64,000 bases of DNA from Bacillus massiliigorillae (lineage in GTDB: Bacteria > Bacillota > Bacilli > Bacillales > DSM-1321), in assembly GCF_000380245.2 (NCBI RefSeq), contig NZ_HG428741.1, forward strand, positions 2,487,665-2,551,664, written 5' to 3'. Of this stretch, positions 32,859 through 41,713 are shown in pieces. The translations under genes and the position numbers were made by a program. The first letter of the stretch is position 1. Each line of letters begins with the position of its first letter. A model generated the notes under the pieces. That model worked only from the letters and a program-made list of their open reading frames with translations. It searched no databases and was not told the DNA's origin.

Positions 32859-34198
32859 TACATAAAAGGGAGTTTAAAGCCTTTTTTCTTCCCTTTTTGC
32901 ATGTTTGTCATTTGTTTCATCATTTTTTTCATTTCATCAAATTGCTTCAATAAACGGTTAACTTCTTGAATTGAAGTTCCGCTTCCTTTAGCAATACGTT
33001 TCCTACGGCCAGCGTTTAGGATCTCTGGATTCGACTTTTCTTTAGCTGTCATTGAGCGAATGATGGCTTCAACATGTCCAATTTGTTTTTCATCAATAGA
33101 CAAATTGTCTAAGCCTTTCATTTTGTTAGCTCCAGGAAGCATTTTCAAAAGGTCATCGAGCGGTCCCATATTACGAACTTGCCCTAGTTGCTCTAGAAAA
33201 TCATCAAATGTAAATGTTTGAGTACGAAGTTTTTGTTCTAACTCTTTTGCTTTTGCTTCATCGACATTCGCTTGTGCTTTTTCGATTAGAGTTAGTACAT
33301 CACCCATACCAAGAATTCTTGACGCCATACGTTCAGGATGGAAAACTTCAAGCGCATCTAATTTCTCGCCAAGACCAACAAACTTAATTGGAGTGTTAGT
33401 CACAGAACGAATGGATAACGCTGCCCCACCTCTTGTATCACCATCAAGCTTTGTTAATACAACGCCAGTAAGGCCTAGTTGCTCATTAAAGCTACCAGCA
33501 ACGTCTACAGCACTTTGACCAGTCATACTATCAACAACTAAGAAGATTTCATCAGGCTTTGCTACTTCTTTCACATCTTTCAGCTCAGTCATTAACTCTT
33601 CATCGATATGAAGACGACCTGCTGTATCGATTAGAACGTAATCAAGATGTTCTTCCTTCGCTTTTTCAATAGCTTGCTTAGCAATTTCAACCGGACTTAC
33701 CTGATCTCCTAGTGAGAATACAGGCATATCTAGCTGTTTACCTAGCGTTTCTAACTGTTTAATGGCTGCTGGACGATATATATCGGCAGCTACAAGTAAC
33801 GGCTTACGGTTATATTTTTTTCTTAAAAGGTTTGCAAGCTTACCTGTTGTGGTTGTTTTACCAGCCCCTTGAAGACCTACCATTAAAATGACAGTTGGGG
33901 GACGATTTGCAACCGCAATTTTGCTTTGCTCACCACCCATTAAGTCTGTTAATTCTTCTTTAACAACCTTAATGACCTGTTGACCAGGGGTTAAGCTTTT
34001 GAGAACTTCTTGACCTACTGCGCGCTCACTTACGCGCTTAACGAATTCTCGAACAACTTTGAAGTTAACATCCGCTTCTAAAAGAGCAAGCTTTACTTCA
34101 CGCATCATCTCTTTTACATCTGCTTCATTAACTTTTCCCTTGCCACGAATTTTCTGTATTGTACCTTGCAGTCGGTCGGCTAATCCTTCAAATGCCAT
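32858..34198 (-). CDS. ffh: Signal recognition particle GTPase Ffh
   Basis: Ffh binds signal sequences and the SRP RNA and delivers nascent membrane proteins to FtsY. The 446-residue protein has the N domain, the G domain with GLQGAGKTTTTGKLA (about 107-121), DTAGRLHIDEEL and TKLDGDTRGGAAL, and the Met-rich M domain (MGPLDDLLKMLPGANKMKG; tail MKKMMKQMTNMQKGKKKG). It follows ylxM by 12 nt, an order typical of Firmicutes, where YlxM stimulates SRP. Confidence 0.98.
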   Translation of the reverse strand: MAFEGLADRLQGTIQKIRGKGKVNEADVKEMMREVKLALLEADVNFKVVREFVKRVSERAVGQEVLKSLTPGQQVIKVVKEELTDLMGGEQSKIAVANRPPTVILMVGLQGAGKTTTTGKLANLLRKKYNRKPLLVAADIYRPAAIKQLETLGKQLDMPVFSLGDQVSPVEIAKQAIEKAKEEHLDYVLIDTAGRLHIDEELMTELKDVKEVAKPDEIFLVVDSMTGQSAVDVAGSFNEQLGLTGVVLTKLDGDTRGGAALSIRSVTNTPIKFVGLGEKLDALEVFHPERMASRILGMGDVLTLIEKAQANVDEAKAKELEQKLRTQTFTFDDFLEQLGQVRNMGPLDDLLKMLPGANKMKGLDNLSIDEKQIGHVEAIIRSMTAKEKSNPEILNAGRRKRIAKGSGTSIQEVNRLLKQFDEMKKMMKQMTNMQKGKKKGFKLPFM

Positions 34199-34210
34199 AC
34201 ATGCCGCCTC

Positions 34211-34546
34211 CTAATCTAATTTCTCAAGCTCTGCTATTATATCAAGCATTTTTATTGTGTCAAATGAAGATGTATTTACGTCTTCTTTCAGCTCATCAAT
34301 TAGAGTACTTCGCTTTTGAAACTTTTCAAATAGTAACAGCTTTGCTTCATATTCCTCAAGCATCGCTTCTGTTCTTTTGATATTGTCGTATACTGCTTGA
34401 CGACTCACATGATATTCTTCGGCTATTTCACCAAGGGAGAAATCATCTAAGTAATATAGCGCCATGTAGCTTTGTTGTTTCTCAGTTAGCAACGATTGAT
34501 AAAAATCGTATAGATAGTTCATTCTCGTTGTTTTTTCAAGCGACAT
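34211..34546 (-). CDS. ylxM: SRP-associated DNA-binding-like protein YlxM
   Basis: YlxM is a helix-turn-helix family protein encoded next to ffh; in Streptococcus it modulates SRP GTPase activity. The 111-residue product contains LLTEKQQSYMALYYLDDFSL and the sigma-70 region 4-like HTH EIAEEYHVSRQAVYDNIKR (about 37-55), followed by a charged helix. The ribosome binding site is a strong AGAGGGGGG. It is the first gene after a SigA promoter whose -35 sits in a perfect inverted repeat. Confidence 0.95.
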   Translation of the reverse strand: MSLEKTTRMNYLYDFYQSLLTEKQQSYMALYYLDDFSLGEIAEEYHVSRQAVYDNIKRTEAMLEEYEAKLLLFEKFQKRSTLIDELKEDVNTSSFDTIKMLDIIAELEKLD

Positions 34547-34590
34547 GTCACTACCCCCCTCTTGTTAAGTAAAACACCTTTACAAACCAT

Positions 34591-34639
34591 AGTTTACCGT
34601 GTACACACCTAGATGTCAAGAGAATATCTTGACATCTAG
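34591..34639 (-). promoter_or_regulatory. ylxM-ffh promoter with perfect inverted repeat over the -35
   Basis: A perfect -35 TTGACA (34614-34619) is 17 bp from TAAACT (34591-34596) on the minus strand, about 45 bp upstream of ylxM. The -35 lies in one arm of a perfect 13-bp inverted repeat (CTAGATGTCAAGA, 34609-34621 with 34627-34639, 5-nt loop). No T-run follows the repeat on either strand, so it looks like an operator more than a terminator. Confidence 0.6.
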
Positions 34640-34760
34640 AAAAAAACAACACAGCTTAGTTTACTTGAAGAATCTGTATACCAATTACTAAACGATAATG
34701 CAGCTAATTCAACGATTACACCTCTCAACTACAATTACCACAAACACACTTTTTATACAA

Positions 34761-34797
34761 AAAAACAACGAGCATTCTAATGAACACTCGTTGTTTT
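34761..34797 (-). terminator. Intrinsic terminator after ftsY
   Basis: The stem AACAACGAG / CTCGTTGTT with further TTC/GAA-type pairing and a T7 tract on the minus strand lies directly after the ftsY stop. It should end the rnc-smc-ftsY transcript. Confidence 0.8.
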
Positions 34798-34803
34798 TCA
34801 TTT

Positions 34804-35784
34804 TTATTCATTATCCACTAAATCAGCAAATAATCCATATACATATTTCTCTGCATCAAACGGCTGCAAATCATCCATTTTCTCACCAAGCCCAACAAAC
34901 TTCACAGGAATGTCTAATTCATTTTTAATCGCAAGGACGATCCCACCTTTAGCTGTACCGTCTAGCTTCGTTAAAACGATTCCTGATACGTCTGTAGCCT
35001 CTTTAAACGTCTTGGCTTGAATTAATGCATTTTGTCCAGTTGTCGCATCTAATACAAGAAGTACCTCATGAGGAGCACCTGGTATTTCACGTTCAATGAC
35101 CTTCTTTACCTTTTCTAACTCCTTCATTAAGTTAACCTTATTTTGAAGGCGACCTGCAGTATCACAAAGTAAGACATCCGCACCGCGTGAACGAGCTGCT
35201 TGCACTGCATCAAACATAACAGCAGCTGGGTCTGAGCCTGCACCTTGTTTAATGACATCCACACCAACACGATCTCCCCACACTTCTAACTGCTCAATAG
35301 CTCCAGCACGGAATGTATCACCTGCTGCTAATAAAACCTTTTTACCTTCACTCTTAAACTTATGCGCTAGCTTTCCGATTGTCGTTGTCTTACCAACACC
35401 GTTAACACCAACAAAAAGAATAACTGTTAAATCATTTTGCATAGCAATATTCGCATCTACTTCTTCTTTATTACGGTAAATCTCTACTAGCTTTTCAGAA
35501 ATAACTGCTTGTACTTCTTTTGTATCTTGGATGTTACGACGCTTCACTTCCATCTTTAACTCTTCAATTAACGCCATAACCGTGTCAAAGCCCACATCTG
35601 CCGTAATTAAGATTTCTTCTAGCTCTTCAAAGAAATCCTCGTCCACTTTACGGTATCTTGCTACAAGATCATTTACCTTACCAGCAAATGAATCACGCGT
35701 TTTTGTAAGACCTTGCTTAAACTTTTCGCTTGCTTGGTCCGTTGTCGCTGTAAATTTATCTTTTAATTTTTTAAAGAAACTCAT
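34804..35784 (-). CDS. ftsY: Signal recognition particle receptor FtsY
   Basis: FtsY receives the SRP-ribosome complex at the membrane and hydrolyses GTP together with Ffh. The 326-residue protein has a short, charged A region (about 1-35, no long acidic extension), the N domain (FFEELEEILITADVGFDTV) and G domain motifs GVNGVGKTTTIGKLAHKF, DTAGRLQNKVNLM and TKLDGTAKGG, ending in the GLGEKMDDLQPFDAEKYV signature. It lies 11 nt after smc. Confidence 0.98.
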   Translation of the reverse strand: MSFFKKLKDKFTATTDQASEKFKQGLTKTRDSFAGKVNDLVARYRKVDEDFFEELEEILITADVGFDTVMALIEELKMEVKRRNIQDTKEVQAVISEKLVEIYRNKEEVDANIAMQNDLTVILFVGVNGVGKTTTIGKLAHKFKSEGKKVLLAAGDTFRAGAIEQLEVWGDRVGVDVIKQGAGSDPAAVMFDAVQAARSRGADVLLCDTAGRLQNKVNLMKELEKVKKVIEREIPGAPHEVLLVLDATTGQNALIQAKTFKEATDVSGIVLTKLDGTAKGGIVLAIKNELDIPVKFVGLGEKMDDLQPFDAEKYVYGLFADLVDNE

Positions 35785-35795
35785 ACTTTCACTTC

Positions 35796-38700
35796 CTATT
35801 TCAGTTGTTCTGTAACTTCTTTATCATCTAATCTAACTGACACTAGTTTTGATACGCCAGATTCTTGCATAGTTATACCATACAAAACATCTGCCGATTC
35901 CATTGTACCTTTACGATGCGTAATAACAATGAATTGTGTCTCGGAACTAAATTTCTTTAAATATTCGCTAAAACGAACGACATTCGCTTCATCTAATGCT
36001 GCTTCAACTTCATCCAACACACAGAACGGCACAGGGCGTACGATTAGAATAGAAAACAGCAAGGCAATTGCTGTTAGCGCACGTTCTCCACCGGAAAGCA
36101 AATTCAGGTTTTGCAATTTCTTTCCGGGTGGCTGAGCAATAATTTCAACACCAGTATTTAATAAATCATCTGGATTGGTTAATCTTAGCTCCGCTCTACC
36201 ACCACCAAATAATTGTTGAAACACACGTTCAAATTGATCGCGGATACCGTTAAACGTCTCTTCAAAACGCCGCTTCATCTCAACATCCATCTCATCAATT
36301 ACTTGGAATAATGTTTCCTTCGCTTCTAATAAGTCTTCTCGTTGCTCTGTCAGAAAACTAAAACGTTCATGCACTCTTTCATATTCATCAATTGCACCCA
36401 GATTAATCGTTCCTAACTCTTCGATTGCTAACTTAATAAGCTTAACTTTCTTTCTCGTTTCTTCTGGAGAATACACTAAAGAATACTGCTCTTTAGCCGC
36501 TTCAAAAGTTAAAACATATTCCTCTTGCAATTGTTGTAAGCGATTATCTAGTTCAACATCTAGACGATTTATTTTTACTTCCTCATCTTTTAACGATTCG
36601 AAATGACCTTTATATACACGTTTTAATTCTTTTAACTCTATTTCGCCATCATCAAGAACAAGTTGAAGCTTGCTTCTTTCTTCTCGTCGTTTTGAAATAA
36701 GTTGTACAGTTTCTTGCTTTTCTTTTTGCTTTTGTTTAACTGCAATATCAAGTTGCTGTTCACCACTATCATGGCTTTCCAAATCATCAAACAATAAAGC
36801 CATATTTTCTTTTGCTTCAGTTTCTTTCGTTTGCCACTGCTGTAAATCTTGAAGAATTCGCTCATATTTATCTTCGAGATTTTGTAATTGTTGGTTTTTA
36901 GATGCATACTGTACTTTTAATTCATTCATTTCTTGAAGAACAACATCCTTAGACAATTGTTGATCTTGTTTCTTCGCTGTTAGCTCCTCAATAATTGTCT
37001 TTTGTTCTTCAATCTCTTTACGGCAATTTGCTAAAAACTGCTGCAATTCTAGCATACGCTTTTCTTTTTGTTGTTTTTCTGCTTGAAACGATGATTTTTC
37101 ATGATCGTAAAGCGAGAGTCTATCATTCATATTACGCTCTTCTATCTCTACTTCACGTAAATCTCCTTTCAAACTTTGCTCTTTGAAACGAAGCTCTTCC
37201 TGCTGCTTTCGAATCGTATCACAAGCCTCTGTATGCTCTTGTATCGCAACTTTAATACTTTTCACTTCACTTTCTAGCTTTGCAGTCTTTTCTTCCATAA
37301 CTGGCAATTTGGCCTTCAAATCTTCTAGCTCACCTTTACGAGACAATAAAGAATAATTTTTCCCTTTCGTGCCTCCACCTGTCATACTTCCACCAGTATT
37401 CACAACATCTCCATCAACGGTAACAATGCGATATTTAAACCCAAGTTGACGCGCCATTTCATTGGCGCCTTTCAAATCTCTTGTAATAATTACCGTACCG
37501 AGAAGATTAGTCATGATTGATGTATATTTTGCATCAAACTGTATTAATTTAGATGCAACGCCGACATAAGAAGGATGATGCTCAATAGTTTGTAGTTGAT
37601 TAGAAGGAATATTTCTTTCTTTCATTACTGATAGTGGCAGAAAAGTAGCTCGACCAAAAGAATGTTGTTTTAAAAACTGAATCGCACGTCTAGCATTTTC
37701 TTCTGTTTGAACGACAATATGTTGCATAGCAGAGCCTAATGCAATTTCAATAGCCGTATTATATTCTTTTGGAACAGTCATTAATTCAGCGACCGCTCCC
37801 TCAATACCTTGTAAACTTTTCGCCTTTAGAACTTCTTTAACACCTTGAAAGAACCCAGCATATTCATCTTCCATACCTTGCAGGATATCAATTCTAGACT
37901 TGCTTTGTTGTACGAATTGATAAGCTTGATATAGTTTAGATTCTTGCGACTGATATTTATTTTGAAGTTTATCGAGCTGAGTCTTACTTTCAAAATACTT
38001 TGTTGCTGTTTGATCTATTTTTTCTACTAATTGCTGTAAACGCTCTAATAATTCTGTTCTTTTTTCGATAATTTCTGAGCGTTTTTCAAGCAAGCCTTGA
38101 TTTTCTTGGTCTAAGCGATTATTACGTTGCATAGTTTGTTGCATTTGTTGTTCTAACATACGCGATTCATTATTCGCCGCTGCTTGTGTATTGAGCAATT
38201 CAATATAATCACTTTTTAATGTTTCAATCTCTGTTTCTAAATCTTCGCTATACGCACCTAACACATTTTCTTTTTCAGCAAGCTGAGATTTAATAACAGC
38301 AACATCTTTTTTTACATTTTCTAAAATACTTTGTTGTGTTGCTTGTTCTTCTACTAATCGCTGAATTTGATTAGTAGCTTCTCGTATTGCATCTTCTACT
38401 TGCTGTCTCGTTTGTGTAGCGTTTTTCTTTCTTTCTTGTAATACATTTTTGCGTCCTTCTAACTTCTCTAATTCCTGAGTAGTTAATAAAAGAACCTCTT
38501 GCAAGTCGCTAACCGACTCATCTAACGCTGTAATTTGATCTCGCAGCTTAACAATTTCTGCTTCTTTCGACTGTACATCAGTATTCATTTGCACTTCAGT
38601 ATCTTTATGCTCTTTATAGTTTTGCGTCAGTGTTTGCCAATTGTCATGCAATTCTTCAATATCATGTACTGTAAGAGCTACTTCATATTGCTGCAATTCT

Positions 38701-39359
38701 TCTTTTTTCTCTAAATAATCTTTTGCTATCGAAGCTTGAATCTTTAAAGGCTCGACTTGCCCCTCTAACTCATGAACAATATCTTGTACACGATTTAAAT
38801 TGTCCTGAGTTTCAGTAAGCTTTTGCTCAGCTTTCCTTTTGCGTGTTTTATATTTCAACACACCCGCAGCTTCTTCGAAAATTGTTCTACGATCTTCCGC
38901 TTTACTGCTAAGAATCTCTTCAACTTTCCCTTGACTTATGATAGAAAAGGCTTCACGCCCAAGTCCTGAATCCATAAACAAATCTACGATATCTTTTAAA
39001 CGACATGCTTGTTTGTTAATGAAAAATTCACTTTCACCTGAGCGATACACCCTTCTTGTAACGCTCACTTCTTGGAAATCAAAACTTAAAAACTGATCGC
39101 TATTATCTAATGTTAGTGTAACTTCAGCAAAGTTAAGTGATTTCCTCGAATCACTTCCAACAAAAATTATATCTTCCATTTTTGTGCCGCGTAACGATTT
39201 TGCAGACTGTTCACCTAAAACCCAACGGATGGCATCCGTAACATTACTTTTGCCACTACCGTTAGGTCCTACAACCGCTGTAACTCCCTCTACAAAATCA
39301 ATTGATATTCTTTCGGCAAACGATTTAAATCCAATGACATCTAAACGCTTGAGGAACAA
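35796..39359 (-). CDS. smc: Chromosome segregation ATPase Smc
   Basis: Smc forms the condensin-like Smc-ScpAB complex that organises and separates chromosomes. The 1187-residue protein has the N-terminal ATPase half (VVGPNGSGKSNVTDAIRWVL), two long coiled coils, a hinge at about 510-660 (with GGSMTGGGTKGK just after), and the C-terminal half with LSGGERALTAIALLFSIL and the Walker B FCVLDEVEAALDEANV. The start is probably TTG 39359, which has AAAGGGGA 7 nt upstream and gives the family N terminus (FLKRLDVIGFKSF); an ATG six codons upstream coincides with that site and is unlikely. Confidence 0.98.
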   Translation of the reverse strand: MFLKRLDVIGFKSFAERISIDFVEGVTAVVGPNGSGKSNVTDAIRWVLGEQSAKSLRGTKMEDIIFVGSDSRKSLNFAEVTLTLDNSDQFLSFDFQEVSVTRRVYRSGESEFFINKQACRLKDIVDLFMDSGLGREAFSIISQGKVEEILSSKAEDRRTIFEEAAGVLKYKTRKRKAEQKLTETQDNLNRVQDIVHELEGQVEPLKIQASIAKDYLEKKEELQQYEVALTVHDIEELHDNWQTLTQNYKEHKDTEVQMNTDVQSKEAEIVKLRDQITALDESVSDLQEVLLLTTQELEKLEGRKNVLQERKKNATQTRQQVEDAIREATNQIQRLVEEQATQQSILENVKKDVAVIKSQLAEKENVLGAYSEDLETEIETLKSDYIELLNTQAAANNESRMLEQQMQQTMQRNNRLDQENQGLLEKRSEIIEKRTELLERLQQLVEKIDQTATKYFESKTQLDKLQNKYQSQESKLYQAYQFVQQSKSRIDILQGMEDEYAGFFQGVKEVLKAKSLQGIEGAVAELMTVPKEYNTAIEIALGSAMQHIVVQTEENARRAIQFLKQHSFGRATFLPLSVMKERNIPSNQLQTIEHHPSYVGVASKLIQFDAKYTSIMTNLLGTVIITRDLKGANEMARQLGFKYRIVTVDGDVVNTGGSMTGGGTKGKNYSLLSRKGELEDLKAKLPVMEEKTAKLESEVKSIKVAIQEHTEACDTIRKQQEELRFKEQSLKGDLREVEIEERNMNDRLSLYDHEKSSFQAEKQQKEKRMLELQQFLANCRKEIEEQKTIIEELTAKKQDQQLSKDVVLQEMNELKVQYASKNQQLQNLEDKYERILQDLQQWQTKETEAKENMALLFDDLESHDSGEQQLDIAVKQKQKEKQETVQLISKRREERSKLQLVLDDGEIELKELKRVYKGHFESLKDEEVKINRLDVELDNRLQQLQEEYVLTFEAAKEQYSLVYSPEETRKKVKLIKLAIEELGTINLGAIDEYERVHERFSFLTEQREDLLEAKETLFQVIDEMDVEMKRRFEETFNGIRDQFERVFQQLFGGGRAELRLTNPDDLLNTGVEIIAQPPGKKLQNLNLLSGGERALTAIALLFSILIVRPVPFCVLDEVEAALDEANVVRFSEYLKKFSSETQFIVITHRKGTMESADVLYGITMQESGVSKLVSVRLDDKEVTEQLK

Positions 39360-39387
39360 GTATATTTCCCCTTTCAATACTCTACAT

Positions 39388-40125
39388 TTATTTCTTCTCG
39401 ATGTTTTTTAAGTTTGTTAATGCCTGCTCGGCAGCTTTTTGTTCCGCTTCTTTCTTAGAGCGACCAATACCAGTCCCCATCGTTTCACCATTTAATGCAA
39501 CTTTTGAAACGAATTCTTTATTATGGGCTGGTCCTTTTTCTTGATGAATTTTGTACTCAATTACTCCAGCTCCATCACGCTGAACAAGTTCTTGAAGTTG
39601 ACTCTTGAAATCCATCACATGAGAAAAAGCACCTTCGTCAATTTTAGGAAATACTGTTAATTGTAAAAACTTATATACCATATCCATACCTTGATCTAAA
39701 TAGAGAGCTCCGATAAATGCTTCAAACACATCAGCTAACAATGCCGGACGTTCTCTACCACCTGTTAATTCTTCTCCTTTTCCAAGAAGAACAAGCTTAC
39801 CAAATGACATGAAATGAGCAAATCTAACTAGTGACGGCTCGCATACAATTGCTGCACGTAATTTAGTCAATTCTCCTTCACTCATTAATGGATATTTTTT
39901 ATATAAGTATTGAGAAACTGTTAACTCCAAAACAGCATCTCCTAAAAATTCAAGCCTTTCATTATCTTCATATGGCTTACGACGATGCTCATTCACATAA
40001 GATGAATGTGTAAATGCTTGCTTTAATAATCGTTCATTAGTAAAACGAAAACCTGTTTCTTTTTGAAATTGTTCAAACTTCATATTTTTACTTGGAGCTC
40101 TTCTTTCTTTTCCGTTCTTCCGCAT
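39388..40125 (-). CDS. rnc: Ribonuclease III
   Basis: RNase III cleaves double-stranded RNA, including rRNA precursors and the SRP RNA. The 245-residue protein has the catalytic signature NERLEFLGDAVLELTVSQYL (about 55-74), ALLADVFEAFIGALYLDQG, and a C-terminal double-stranded RNA-binding domain (FKSQLQELVQRDGAGVIEYK ... GRSKKEAEQKAAEQAL). I chose ATG 40125 because GGAGG lies 6 nt upstream; the frame extends to 40143. It precedes smc, as in B. subtilis. Confidence 0.97.
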   Translation of the reverse strand: MRKNGKERRAPSKNMKFEQFQKETGFRFTNERLLKQAFTHSSYVNEHRRKPYEDNERLEFLGDAVLELTVSQYLYKKYPLMSEGELTKLRAAIVCEPSLVRFAHFMSFGKLVLLGKGEELTGGRERPALLADVFEAFIGALYLDQGMDMVYKFLQLTVFPKIDEGAFSHVMDFKSQLQELVQRDGAGVIEYKIHQEKGPAHNKEFVSKVALNGETMGTGIGRSKKEAEQKAAEQALTNLKNIEKK

Positions 40126-40629
40126 AATATCCTCCGAAACCATAAATCTAACAATTTAAAGGGTATACCTACATTATCGTTACATCAAGCCCCTTTTAAA
40201 ACAATTGCTTATGTTTTATAGTAAATTATTAATCAACATTCTTAAGTATATAAAATGATTGTGAAAAAAGAAAATAATCTTTTTAAAAATACACTATATA
40301 AGCACAGTTTACAGACATTAAGCCCAGAAAGAAAGAGCGTTCTGTTAAATGTGCTAGTAGAAAAGAAAAAAGACCTTTCCCTTACGTAGAAAGAGTTTGC
40401 TTACTTAGTCAAATAAATCTACTTAGTAAGTGAATCCACCGTTTCTTCGTTTCGAGTTGGCCTTGGCTAACTTTATCCCGTTCTAATTGACGTTAGATTT
40501 CCACTTCTTAACTTCTTAGTAACAAAGAGTTTGAAGTAGGAATTTACGTCAGTAAGAACCCGATTGGTTCAACTAACCATAAGTAAAGGTTATAATACCT
40601 CTACTTATGGAAGTTTCACTTTATATAAA
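40126..40629. other. Structured 500-bp gap between acpP and rnc
   Basis: No gene is supportable here. The half next to acpP is packed with hairpins: CCATAAGTA/TACTTATGG around 40577-40610; a long imperfect fold-back with arms 40456-40507 and 40532-40576 (cores GTTCTAATTGACGTTAGATT and AATTTACGTCAGTAAGAAC); CTTACT/AGTAAG at 40400-40430; and CTTTC/GAAAG near 40375-40393. The half next to rnc is plain AT-rich DNA. No clear T-run marks a terminator. It may be a fold-back element or a structured 3' region of the acpP mRNA. Confidence 0.5.
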
Positions 40630-40863
40630 TTACATATTGCTTTCTATGTAATTAACGGCGTCTCCAACCGTTGAGATTTTTTCAGCATCTTCGTCGGAAA
40701 TTTCCATACCGAATTCATCTTCAAGCTCCATTACAAGCTCAACTACATCAAGAGAATCAGCACCTAAATCTTCTTTGAATGAAGCTTCTGGTTTTACTTC
40801 AGACTCTTCAACTTCAAGACGATCAACGACGATTTTCGTAATACGTTCTAAAACATCTGCCAC
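40630..40863 (-). CDS. acpP: Acyl carrier protein
   Basis: ACP carries growing acyl chains on a phosphopantetheine arm during fatty-acid synthesis. The 77-residue acidic protein contains the attachment motif LGADSLDVVELVMELEDEFG, with the modified serine at residue 37. It has AAGGAGGTG upstream and follows fabG by about 100 bp, a gap with a promoter candidate and a palindrome, so it can be expressed at a higher level than the rest of the fap operon. Confidence 0.99.
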   Translation of the reverse strand: MADVLERITKIVVDRLEVEESEVKPEASFKEDLGADSLDVVELVMELEDEFGMEISDEDAEKISTVGDAVNYIESNM

Positions 40864-40891
40864 TGCGATTCACCTCCTTTCAAGTCATTAT

Positions 40892-40920
40892 ATTATAGTG
40901 TATTTTGTTACGATAATAAA
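40892..40920 (-). promoter_or_regulatory. Candidate promoter directly upstream of acpP
   Basis: A perfect TATAAT (40892-40897, minus strand) lies about 29 bp from the acpP start codon; the -35 at 17-18 bp (TTTATT or ATTTAT) is poor. A separate acpP promoter would explain the high demand for ACP. Confidence 0.4.
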
Positions 40921-40934
40921 TAAATTTCTTTCAC

Positions 40935-40960
40935 TTTGGAATAAGTTAACTATTTCCAAA
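40935..40960 (-). other. Palindromic stem between fabG and acpP
   Basis: A near-perfect 26-bp palindrome centred on GTTAAC (outer arms TTTGGAA/TTCCAAA) lies directly after the fabG stop codon. There is no T-run, so it is more likely an mRNA-end structure or protein site than a full terminator. Confidence 0.45.
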
Positions 40961-40967
40961 ACATCAA

Positions 40968-41711
40968 CTACATAACCATACCGCCATCAACACATAGCGT
41001 CTGACCTGTCATATAAGCACTGTCACTTGAAGCTAAGAAAGAAACAACCTTCGCAATATCTTCAGGCTGACCAAATCTAGCAAGCGGAATTTGAGTTAAT
41101 AGGCTTGTTCTCACTTCTTCTGGAAGTTGGTCCGTCATATCGGTTGTAATAAATCCAGGAGCAACTGCATTAACAGTAATACCTCTTGGAGCAAGTTCTT
41201 TAGCTGTTGTTTTCGTTAAACCAATTACACCTGCTTTAGCTGCTACATAGTTAGCTTGTCCAGCATTACCAACTACACCAACTACACTCGCCACGTTAAT
41301 GATACGACCTTTACGTTGTTTCATCATTGGTCTTGTAACGCTCTTCGTACATAGGAACACACCTTTTAAGTTCGTATCAAGGACTGTATCCCACTCTTCT
41401 TCCTTCATTCTCATTAATAAATTATCTCTTGTTACACCCGCATTATTAACAAGAATATCGATTTTCCCGAATTCTTCAATAGCTGTTTTCACCATACTAG
41501 CTACTTCATCACTATTAGCAACATTACAACGAACTGCAATCGCTTGTTGTCCAAGAGCCTTAATCTCTTCTACTACCGCTTTTGCTTTATCTTCGCTACC
41601 AGCATAGTTTACAATTACTGACGCTCCTTGACTAGCTAACTCTAGGGCAATTGCTCTTCCTAGTCCTCTTGAAGCTCCTGTTACAAGTGCTACTTGGTCT
41701 TGTAATTTCAC
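40968..41711 (-). CDS. fabG: 3-oxoacyl-[ACP] reductase FabG
   Basis: FabG reduces beta-ketoacyl-ACP with NADPH in each elongation round. The 247-residue short-chain dehydrogenase has the cofactor motif VTGASRGLGRAIALEL (about 9-24), NNAGVTRDNLLMRM, the catalytic Ser in NVASVVGVVGNAGQ and YVAAK (about 152-156). The start is GTG at 41711, two bases after the fabD stop; GGAGG sits inside the fabD end. This points to tight coupling with fabD. Confidence 0.98.
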   Translation of the reverse strand: MKLQDQVALVTGASRGLGRAIALELASQGASVIVNYAGSEDKAKAVVEEIKALGQQAIAVRCNVANSDEVASMVKTAIEEFGKIDILVNNAGVTRDNLLMRMKEEEWDTVLDTNLKGVFLCTKSVTRPMMKQRKGRIINVASVVGVVGNAGQANYVAAKAGVIGLTKTTAKELAPRGITVNAVAPGFITTDMTDQLPEEVRTSLLTQIPLARFGQPEDIAKVVSFLASSDSAYMTGQTLCVDGGMVM

Positions 41712-41713
41712 GA

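Noticed and set aside
34609..34639. Perfect inverted repeat before ylxM considered as a transcription terminator
   Set aside because: No T-run follows the stem on either strand, ftsY already has a terminator further upstream, and the arm contains a -35 box.
36638..36907. 89-codon minus-strand frame inside smc
   Set aside because: Out-of-frame reading of the smc coiled coil, Lys/Asn-rich, no independent start signals.
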